Source: Glandiceps talaboti (lineage: Eukaryota; Hemichordata; Enteropneusta; Spengelidae). Taken from it: a DNA stretch of 64,000 bases. Positions 49,401 to 61,734 of the stretch are shown here, one piece after another. The notes under the pieces are model-generated. The model was not told the DNA's origin. It saw only the letters and a program-made list of their open reading frames with translations, and did no database searches. The position numbers were made by a program, and so were the translations under genes. The stretch lies in contig NC_135558.1 of NCBI RefSeq assembly GCF_964340395.1, positions 9,962,001 to 10,026,000 on the forward strand. Direction: 5' to 3'. Numbering within the stretch: the stretch's first letter is position 1; each line of letters opens with the position of its first letter.

Positions 49401-52400
49401 TGTTACCTGAAATAAACGACATGATTAAAGACAGACTATTAGTGTACTGTAAGAAGTACATGTTGCCAAATTATTGTAAACGTTGCATTTTCAAATGATT
49501 GAAACTTGATTTCTCGTACTTGGAAAAGACATCACTGTTTTGATGTGGAAGAACAGACAAAGTTTGTTGACGATGGTATTAATTACTTACTTTGAAATAA
49601 TCATGCAACACTGATAATTATTTTTACATAAGATCATCTTTAGTAATGATAAGCAAAACAACTGCAATAGATTTCCAAAAGGAAACTAACACTGTCAATT
49701 TCTACCATGACACTGTGCGGTCAATTTGTAACATAAAATTACATGTTGTCAATTTTCAGCACAAGATCTGAACTATCCCACTCTAGCAAGAAACTGCACA
49801 TTGTAAATTCCAGCTAAAAGCTATAATTCCAGTGTTAATGTATTTACCATCCTGAGATTGTACTTTAGATAATTCAATCATTTCCTGCATAAATAACATC
49901 CCTTCCTCTGCATCTTCTGGAGTTGCAGCCTAACAAATCAGACACACAGAGGAAAATATTAGAACAGTAGCTATCTATGGGAATACATCCTTGCAAACAA
50001 TTAAATACAAATACAAACGTTACCAATAGATACAAAAATACAATCAAAATTATCATTGGCCAATCACAATGCTTCATTTTCATGGTAATTACCATATCAT
50101 CCTTGGCAGATCACAATATTTCATTTTCATGGCAAAATTACCATGTCATCCTTGGCCAATCACTATACTAGTATTTCATTTTCCTGGCAAAATTATCATA
50201 ACATTCTTGACCAACCAAGTTCTTGGAAATCACTCAAGACATTGTGACCTGGTGTATATTGGTAAGACGTTGCTCATAATCTAGAATAAAGAAAACTTAT
50301 GGAATATAGATCAAGATATGAAACTAACCTGCGATGCTGTATGTAACAGCTGTACTCTACCATCTCTCATAGTAACCAATCTGATACCCATCTTCTTCAG
50401 TATGTTTTCATGATCTTTATTACCAGGTATAAACTCAGCAGCTCGAAGACTACCAGGTTTGGATGGCCTACCGATACAAGGAGTGGAATTTACAATGCTA
50501 TAGTTCTCCCTATGATCAATCTAAAATCACATGCAACATTGTTTCAAATTACGTACAATACTTTTCCTATTCAAAACGTGAGTGAAGTGAATCTACTTTG
50601 GAAAGTTTTGTTATCATAGCACTTATTCATACACTTGTATCTGATTATGACCTATCTTTGTATTTTCATTCTCTTCTTTCTCTCTGTATTTCATTTTTTT
50701 CTGTGAATTTAGAACCAAGACCATATAGAGCAGTCAGTAAAATTCGCTGAGTTTCCAAAACAACCTGAAGTTTATCAGTATTGAATGTGTGAATCTGTAC
50801 AAAACAGTCTCTGTAGTTATTAGTCAATACAGACATTTTGAGTACAACTCTATCAATACATTACAACCCATAACACCAAAGTAAAGCATTTTCTGTATAT
50901 ACCACAATCATTTATAGCAGCCATATCAAGTGTAAAAGTATACTGTTTCATTTGCTAATTGACTGAATTAGAAAGGCCACATGCTAGGCTTGTAAAGAAA
51001 CCAATTGAAATAGTATACTTTTACACTTGATATGAATGCTATAAATGAGTGAAGCACATAGAGAAAGTGCTTTACTTCAGTGTTGCTCTTTGTAATATGA
51101 ATGCTATAAATGAGTGCAGCACATACAGAAAGTGCTTTACTTCAGTGTTACTAGTTGTAAAGGTTTGATGATAAAACAATGAAAGAATCTTCGGAACTAA
51201 ATGGTCAGCGCAGTGACATTAAGATCTAACACCCCACATGCAATCACCAAATGTTTTCAAAACCTGGGAAATGGGAAGAGAACAAAGGCAAAAAGCTTAC
51301 TTTACCATCCTAACACAATTAAAACATTTAGCTTCAAACAACAGCCAATAATTTTATATTTACCTTCTTGAGGTTGAAGCACCAGATTTTTTAGTAGGTG
51401 GACAAACATCATCTAAAAATGTCTGCTGTTGTATCGGTTTTCTTACCAATTCAGCAAAGTGTGCAATGTTTTGTTCATAATTATGATTAGGACATGTACG
51501 ATCATAACTCATTAAGTCATTATGTACTGATGGTTGTGGTTCCTGTAACCAAGTGAGATAAAACAAATAAGTACAAATATCGCCATGTTTTTCAATGTCA
51601 TAACGTCAAAGAGAATATTTTGGATCACGACATGGGTGATGTTGTAGTACATGTACAACTGGTGATGTTCTTGTAAGAGCATAGGTTTGTCAAATGGTCT
51701 TGATAAATGTCATGATGTTGACTTTTTTGAGACACTTTCAGTAATTGTCCCCAACCCCGAGTCATTACTCAAAAAGTTCCCCATCTCCACAAATTCACAC
51801 GTTTTGCGAGTGAAACACAGCTGAGTGAAAGTTGTTAATCCTCTTTCTCCAAAGGAATATTTGTTTGTACACAAGTAACTACCAGTTGAGAAAAAACAGA
51901 ATTTTAACCAATTAGGTCTGTAGAGCATTCAAACTGGGTTTGTGTGGCAATCATATGCACAGCAAATCATCTGGTCTACAAGGTACGCCATGACAGTGCG
52001 CCCTCACACATCAGTCAACTCCTCCCATGGAAAAATACAACGTATCTTAGTCTACAAATCCTCTGACTACAGTAAGACTTTATCCTCTTGATTTTTTCAA
52101 GTCCTGGGTGTTTTAAAAACCACTGGGAGCCACTTTAAATCTACACTTACCGTGTTGTTGGCAGCAGCTGATTTATTTCTCATATTACCGATGTACAAAG
52201 GCAGTAAATGTGCTTCTGTTGTAAATAAATAATCATCTAGTTCTATAATCAAGTCTTCTGGTTCAGCAAACAATAAATATAGATACTTAAATGTCTCAGC
52301 TAAAACAAAGGAATCCATTCTGAAATAGACATGATAACTTGTAAATGTAAGGACAGTGTAGGTGAACATCACAGGAGTTCAACTTCACTCAAGTTCAAAA

Positions 52401-55400
52401 TCTGCATTCTATACACAATCTGATTAAATTTTTGATATTGAAGATGACACACTGTACAATTTGGTTTTTTACCTTTATTTGGTTTGAATTATTCTTTGTA
52501 TGATATGTTAACAAAGTTGTCTTGGTTACTACTTTAAGATGAAAATATAAACATGTAGTCAATCGTCTGCTGTTGAAAAGTACACTTGCTGAAATGACCA
52601 GAATAATATACCAGGTACTGTGATATTTCAAAATCATATATTGCAGTATTTACCTGGTATTTTCACATTTCATCCTAGACAGACCAGTTCAACAAACTTA
52701 CCTGTCCTCATGACTCCCTGTACGTACATCTTTCATTCCAGCAAACCCACAAGGCACCCTAGCATGGTGATTTAAGTTATCTAGTATGTTCTGACCCACC
52801 TCCAGGTAGTAGGGATCATTGGTTGCCTGGAAGTTGGATAGAAATACAATGTTTGAAAATGAACAGAATCACATATATTAATATTGTTATGCTGTGGTCA
52901 CAAGTGACGATGTTTGCTTTATTGTAAATATACACTGATAAGACCAGGAATACAAAGATATATTTCAATTTGATGTGGATGTTGGTCTGACAAAATATTA
53001 GCCCTTGCCTATAGACACTGCCCTCTTGAGTCGTCTTTGAGAAATGTTATCCTTCAATAGATGCCATAGAGGTGTTTTGTGCAACTGTTGGCTTAAGATT
53101 GGTATCTCTTTAACAGAGACATCCATTAATGCATACATTAATCTGATCATTTCTAAATATCAAACATAACATTGTTTAAAGGAGTGAATATTTACCTTGT
53201 AGAGGAAGTATGTACTTTCCACAAACTCAGGTCTGAGAGGATGTTGACCCCAGTACACATTGTGATCCACTGTAAATGCCTGCATTCAATGTAAATACAA
53301 ACATTCAATATTTAATACTTTGCAGCAATTGTAATGTACTATGTGGGGGATAGAAATGTCTACTATCAAACATCAATGTTGGGGATGCTAGGTCTGGTTT
53401 CCAGGGGTAAGTCAGAAGGTGTGAGATATAATTAATTGTCAGGGAAACATTACAGGAAAGGATATCTTGTGAATTCACTATGTTTGATAAAACTTGGATG
53501 TTAAATGATATAAAATACTTTGGTTTCATTCACTTTTACTTATCAGTACAGAGTTGGCATTGATCTGAACTTATGCTGAAGTTATGTACAGACCTTGCTT
53601 GGCAACTTTTGTTCAATTTGTTTTCAACTGTTTCTTGATATTATAATTGTATAACAATACAACCATGGAACAATTATACATTTAATGTAAGTTGCCTAAT
53701 GTTAACAAGGCCCACATGTCACTTTCATCTACATTTTGATCAATGCTAACTCATCTTAATAACTGAAAGTGAAGAAACCAACACATTTTCTCTCATTTAA
53801 CATCCATGTTTTTATTACAAATAGTGAATTGACAAGGTATCCATTCCCTTTCTGTTCAATAATATTTTTTTAGAATTCACCACATTTCATGAAGTGTTGC
53901 GGAGCAAAGTTTGGAAAGTTACAACAGAATCTATGAACAGAATGAAAGTACAGATGACTACATACCTCTGGAAGAAAGTTATGTTTTTTAGTAACCTGAT
54001 ATAACATTTCATGTGTTTCTATGGCTGGTTTGATGTCTCCTACAAGAACCTGAAATGGACAATAATATAACAACTCTGAATACAATATTGTTAACATCAA
54101 AATGTAGACACATACATACATCTCACTATATTAATTAAAATAATTAACATTATCACCATTATTATCATCATTAACATCTTTTCTATTATCATCGCTGTCG
54201 TCATCGACATCATCATCATCGCCACCATCACCACCACCACCACCACCACCACCACCACCACCACCAACATCATCATAGTAACCACCACCACCACCACCAT
54301 TATTATTGTCATCATCATCACCACCGTCAGTAACATCATTTTTATCATCATTATCACCACCACCACCACCATTATTGTCATTGTCATCATCATCATCATT
54401 GCCATCACCACCACGATCATCACCATCACCACCACCGCAACCACCACCATCATCATCATCACCACCACAATCATTATCACCTCAACTTATAATTTCATAC
54501 TGTAACACTAAACAAAAGAGTACCCCTACAAGCCCACCTACCTGTAAGCCAGGCCAGAATGCTAACAATGCGTCCATAAAGTTCCTAGATTTAGTCAATG
54601 GTTTATGCATGTGTACATCTATGAGTAGTGGTCCATTGCTGACATATCTCATAATAGCATCATAATGCTGGAATGACAAATACAGAAAACACAAGTCAAA
54701 GGTCAGGGATCAAAGGTCACATAACCACACTTTCTAAAAATATCCCTGGTAATAATCTAACCAGACACAAAACTCATAAATTGAAATGACTGAAAAAATT
54801 CAACAACATATTCAAATTTTGGCATGCACAAATACTAATCTTTATTCAGTATATTTACTGGTAAATGAATAACCCCCTCTCCCCATACGAGGAGACATTG
54901 ATAGGTATTGTGGCTACAAATTGATCAATTCTTTATTACATAATCTTCAAACCAACTAGTATACATAATATACAATCAATGTACAGGTAGTGTCTCAGTC
55001 ACCACACAATGTCTGTTCTATCTCTCATCTCATCTTCCATGTTTGACTTTACAACTTCATAGAATAAGACACTGAAAACTACAAGATTGTTTATCAAAAC
55101 TCACTTTGTTAAATCTTTCTAGGTAGATTTCTTCACCGAGTAGAATATAGGCTTTCAGACAGTACTCATAGTAGGAATCTATACCAGCACCCACACCACT
55201 CTCTGGAGTAGAGAAATAACAGACATGGGTTAGACATTTCCTGAAAACTTGCACAAGATGTTAATCATATTTTATGAACAACAATGGTGAACGTTACTGT
55301 TAATGGATGGCATCATCAATGTTACAATCAAGTACTGACGGCAGTATATCATGATCATCGTCATCGTTGTCGTATCATTCTCACTGTCATCATCATCATC

Positions 55401-56676
55401 GTCATACATTGCCAGTTGGCTGAAAGACACCTGCTATGAAGGTCTTCAACTTGCATGATAAGTTAGAACAGTTAATACTTAATTGATATACCTACCTCTC
55501 CTAACCCAATCCCCATTGTGTATATTAATAGTAGTACCAACTAAATTATTACTTCTATGTCTCTTCTCCCATATATACTGCATTGCACGGTGTGCTTTTT
55601 CCTGTAAAATAGGACAAAATGTATCATATATTTCATTCGTGTCATATTCCAACAGCTAAGTTCACCTTCAAATCCATATTGATAATTTACGTGCAAATCC
55701 ATATTGATAATTTACCTTCAAATTCATATTGATAATTTACCTTCAAATCCATATTGATAATTTGGTTATCAATGCATACAATTCTAAATTTGTTTGAAAA
55801 TATCACTAAATTACACTTTTCACAAAAAGATATACGTTTGAAATATTTCATCACATATCCAAACCAAATAATGTCTGGCAGACCTCATTATGTAGCATAA
55901 TACACCTAGCCAGTAACTCATAAAAGAATCTGTGACAAACTTCCTGTCATATACCAGGAATATATTTCAAATACACGTTTTCATTGTAACAAATACTTCA
56001 TACTAACAAACATTTTGCTCATTTTTCAAGTTTGTTAAAAAGAGGTTACTGTATTTTGATTGGTCAAAATCATTTCTCACCTCAAATATACTTTCTCCTG
56101 TTAGCCTACTGAGGGCAGCAAACTCCAGAATCATAGTACCGGCACATGCAGTACATGTATCTCTCTCTGTTCCTGTCCTAGACTTACCACTCTGTACACC
56201 ATACCTAAGATTCACCTGGTAATACAACAAATATATATATAAATTTTGCAGCGAAACTGTAAACCATCAGTTTTGTGTACTCCACATAAAGAAATTTAAA
56301 ACAAATTTTGTAAAAAAAAGCCTTACTTTATTTTCAATTGCTTCATACATCAAACAGACACAAATAAAGCAGATCGTGTTTATTGTTACAGTTTCAGTTG
56401 ACTTACTCTTGGGTATGGCATCCCTGTGGTTGTATTAAATGCTGGAAGTAACCTTTGACCCATGTCTTTAGCCATATTTAATAATTCATCATTGTACCAT
56501 TGCATTCTGTTTGTTTGATCCTTTATGGCTAGGGCCATCACATGACCACCTAGAAGACCCCTGTAGAATTAAATATACAACAGTCAATCATCTGGATAGA
56601 TAGATATCATGTCAGTCAGAACATACAGACACAGACTGAAACACACACATACAGTACACTGTATACGTAAGTACGT

Positions 56677-56708
<32 letters not shown>

Positions 56709-59700
56709 ACACACACACACACACATACACACACATGTACATGCATACACAGACAGACAGACAGACATGGTAAGATAATTGACCGTTTTCTACAATAAAG
56801 CTCTGGAAGATCCTTTTTAAATTGCACATATTAATATTCATAGCAATTCTGGGATAGGATATGTAAATAATGTTTTTTCCCAAATATCAAAATGATAATT
56901 ACTGGAAAAGAAATTCAGTTTTCTGTATCAAAATATTAGTGGGACCATATATCCAGCAATCCTATTTGTTAATATACATGTATAATACAACACATGGAAT
57001 ATATACAATGATATATAAACTCTGTATACATACCCTAACACCCGTATATTGGTTTCAAACACTGACACAACAATATCAGTGTCAAAGGTCACATCTCTTG
57101 ATACAAGTCTGACAGCTTCATCAAACTTATCTAACTCTCCTACAACAGCTAAAGTATCTAATGTGTCTATTAAAGTCAGAGAAAATCTGAAAATAATCAA
57201 AAATAAATGAAATCAGGTGAAATTCATCATACTTTTACAGAGCGAATTTTGAACAATTAACTTATGCAACACACTGATACATTTCTGAAGAAGTTTTGTA
57301 TCTATCGACAAAATCAGAGAAAATTTGAAGAAAAAAAAACGAATACAAAAATGTAAATGATTTTTGGTAAAATTCATGATACTTTTATTATATATGTACA
57401 TGTAGTCTGTAATGTATGCCATGACGGGGCGCCCTCACACATCGATCAACCCCTCCCTAATGACACGACATATCTTACAGTCTAATACACATATAAATGT
57501 TCCCTCTATGTAATCCAAGACACCAAGAAGAAATTTTTGATAAAACTTGCACATTCATAATTTAACCAATAATTTTGGATAAAGTTTTAGAAACCCAGGT
57601 ATATCACCTCTGCTGCATAACTTGACATAAATACAAATTTTAAAATATCACAACCGGATGAAAATAGTGATATTTGAATTTGCATATATTGTAATAAAAA
57701 AAATATGATCTTATCAAGCAAATGAAATCTATTAAATTTTGACATATTGTGCCAAGTGTACTTGCTGATTGTAAGAAGTTCAACTTGTTTGTGCTTGTTT
57801 GTCACTGGCTGTACAACCATAAGAGTGATGCCCATAAATTTGTAGTGTTCTACTATATTTGCATGACATAAAAAGACTCATACAATGAAGGTATTTGAAA
57901 ATGCAGCATGTTGAATTTGCCATAAAATGAAAATCGTCTGACAAACTAATCTATTTAATGACACCTTTTACACTAAAAGATTCGCTCACCAACATCAAAA
58001 TCTACAGATTACCATGGCGATGTGGAGATGATACAGATTACCATGGCAATGTGGAGATGAAGTTAAACGATCCCTTTGTGTAACAGACACCATATGCGTG
58101 TCGAATAAAAATATCAAGTCTCTGAATGGTTTGAAATTCTATGCTGTTAACGAGGTCTGACTGATATACACAAACCATGGATGGTATGAACTGACATTAT
58201 TAGGATGTATACATATTGTTGATATAATTATGTCATGCCTGCACGATAATTTAATGATAACAACACTCGTGAATAGAGTATGGAATATTCATTATGTGTA
58301 AAAGTTTGGAAGATGATTTATCTTGACAGAACACAGTTACAGAACTATATATGTACATCGTAAAATTTCATGACACAGAAACACAATGTGGAACTCCATG
58401 ATTTTGGAAAGAAACAGTGCCAATGACACTGAAACACAAATGAGTGTACTTGAATAATAATATTAATAGAGATACTAAAACAGACTGACTAAAGGACTAC
58501 CCAAAAAATACCATTTCAGTCACAATCACAGCTGTTTGTTTATATAAACCAAAATGTAAATTTCTCAGTTTATATCTTTAATTATTTCATTTCTTAGAAT
58601 AGTTGTCGAGAAGAAGAAAAGCCGGCCAAGACAGGGACTCAAACCCAGGAACCTTTGATTACTAGATGTGTACTTTACCAACAATGCTACCACACCATAA
58701 TAGCATGTTTCTACATAAATATATGACCATCAAACTAAAATACAACATTTAAAACAGAGCTTGCTCTGTGGTGAAAAATTCGCGAGACAAAGATGAAACC
58801 ATCTATTCTGGTTGCTCCACTGTAACATGTAGATACTTGCAAAATAGCAATACCGATGTATAGGTATGAAACTACAATTTTAATGACGAAATATTCCTAA
58901 ATGATAAAAATTTACTAAATTGTGAAAAAAATTATATATTGTGGGAAATACAGATGGTAGGTACAAACCACTATACTACTACAAATTATATACATGTATA
59001 TTGTGTAAATACACAGGGTTTTTTTCAGAGAGAAAAATACACAAATGGACTCACTTTCCTAAAGCATCATCTATATCTCCCCGACTGGTTTCTTCACCAC
59101 GTACACGACCCCTACAACTCAATGGCATCAGTTCGTCTGCTGGATATGCATACGTCTATAGAAAATAAAATTATTGAAAATAAAATATTAGTTTAGGGGA
59201 CATAGAATCACGAATCAATAAACACCAAGATATGTAGCTATAGAAAATGAAACAAGGGGAATCAGTATGAATGCATGTAAGCTGGAAAGTGAAAATTGGA
59301 GATGGTACTCATGGATGTTTAGAATGAACACCATTGAGATTTAGAACAGGAAACGCAGGAAAACAGAAATTCATTTCCTCAAAGGTTTTCAAAATGTTAA
59401 TATAGCAGTCAGATACTAGTTAAAGTGAATACATTTATAAAAGCCTAGAAGTCTGGGTCTTGTGTACCCATTCCACTACTTTGACAGGTTGATAACACAA
59501 CCATCCACCTCCCTCATCAAAACAGACTTCAATTTTTCAACATTAACATGTTTTTTTATAGAAAGGTGGCTCAACCATATTGTAGCCTTTAAAGTTAAAA
59601 AAAGTCAATCTTTTGTAATTTGAATACCATATTTATTAATACCAGTATACCCATATACTTGATGTACTCTCAAATTTAATAAACACAAAAAAGTTGCCAT

Positions 59701-61702
59701 ACTCTATCTAGCACCAAGTATTTGGTTAGATTCTCACTGTAATAATACATATTTATTTCCATTACGCATTAATTTAAATTTTAAAATGTTGCGATGTCAC
59801 TTAAAACAAACAATTTACAATTTACCATTTTACAAATGTGAGTTACATGTATGTTATCACAATGGTAGTTTTAATAGTGCTTTCCTTCATCGAATCTTAA
59901 GATTAGAGATGATTTGGTACAAATTAGCTTTTTATAATACATTACAACAATGTACTCAATAAAGGATATAAAGTGGGTACAATCTACCTTCGTTCCCCTG
60001 TCTGTCATTTTACAAGGGTTCCTCACAAAATGTATAGAATAGTAAAAACTGTGTTGTTTATTGAAGATATTTTACCATTTCAAAACTATGAATTTAATTA
60101 ACATTTAACAATCGGAATACAAAGTACATTCTGACACGTCTACACTGTAAGCAGACATCTTTGAAAACATTTCATGTTTGGAATATTGGGACTGTTAAAT
60201 TAAAATGGCCATCTGGATGACGATTTTGGATTTATTTTGGATTTTTAATTTATAAAATAATTATATCATGGCTTATGCCAAGTCCTTGTTTGTAACTCAA
60301 TACAATGGGAGAGATTAATAAATGTGTAAAATATCTGTTACTGCAAGTACAATAATATACTTTTTACACATGTTTTAGCTTTTTGCAATGCATTGAGTTA
60401 CGAATCACAGACTTAGTCAATGTTGTTTTACATTGATTTTTCAAGTACATTTTTTGTAAGAAGCCATGATAAAATTGTTTTATACATTAAAAATACAAAA
60501 CAATATCCAATCCTCATCCATATGGTCACTTTAATAAAATATGACAATTGGAATGTTACAGTAGATTCACATCTATAATCTAAGCAATATTAATTAAGAA
60601 TGTTTCCATCATTACAAATTAGATAAAATTAATTAATCAGGAAATTAAAGTACACCCTGTAATGACAATCCTACAAAAAAAGATATATCATATTTGACAA
60701 TCCGATTAATATCAATATTAATATCAAAGCACTGAACAGGGCTTGAAATTAACTTTTTTTTTCCTGGTAGTCCAACTGGGCTACCAGTTTTTAATTTTGG
60801 TAGTCCCATTAGCTCGACTGGTAGTTCCCCCCCCCCCCCCCCCCCTCCAACACATGCATCAGAGACACATATACAAATGTAAGCAATTGTAGCAGTTTTC
60901 TTGACAGGATTTTGCCAGAATGGGATGTTTTTGTCCAATTATATCAGAAAACATGGGATATTTTCAGTCAATATGGGACAAAATAATAAGGAAGCAATCT
61001 GATTTCCTTACTAAGTAATAACAAATTGTTGACCACACAATAGATGAATAATTCATACAGCATAAATTGATATATTATATTAATATCTATTGCAAACTTC
61101 TTACGGCACAAAATGATTTTCTTGAATCCCTCAACTAATAATCATTTTTTTCATTAAATCAACACTTTATTACACTCCTTCTGGCGGTAATAACTGTTAA
61201 CATAATTGCATGATTCTTCATTTTTACGTACAAATTGATATCACACTAATAAAATCATTTAATATGCTGAAATTGGATATAGTTACAGAATTAGGTTAAT
61301 TATAGAAATTGTAACAAATAAGATGAAACTAAGATATATGGATAATTCAAAATTTCCTCTATATGTGATCATCAGTTAATTCAATTAAAACATTCCCAAA
61401 TGTATTTACCAATATACATGTACATAACACACACACACACACACACACACACCCACACACAGAGTACAGTGACACATTCAATACACATACATACAAAATA
61501 TTGCATACATACATACATACATTATACATACATACATACATACATACATACCATACGTACATGTGACATACATACATACATACATGCATACATACATACA
61601 TACATACATACATACATACATACATACATACATACATACATACACACACACATACATACATACATACATATGTACGTACGTACGTACGTACATATATACT
61701 TG

Positions 61703-61734
<32 letters not shown>

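Noticed and set aside
54097-54665. Met/Val-rich and Ser/Pro-rich frames
   Set aside because: Intronic CAC/CAT triplet tract translated in different frames; the right end only shadows EDEM3 exon 8.
58624-58696. Functional tRNA gene
   Set aside because: A and B boxes are well placed but the acceptor stem cannot pair.
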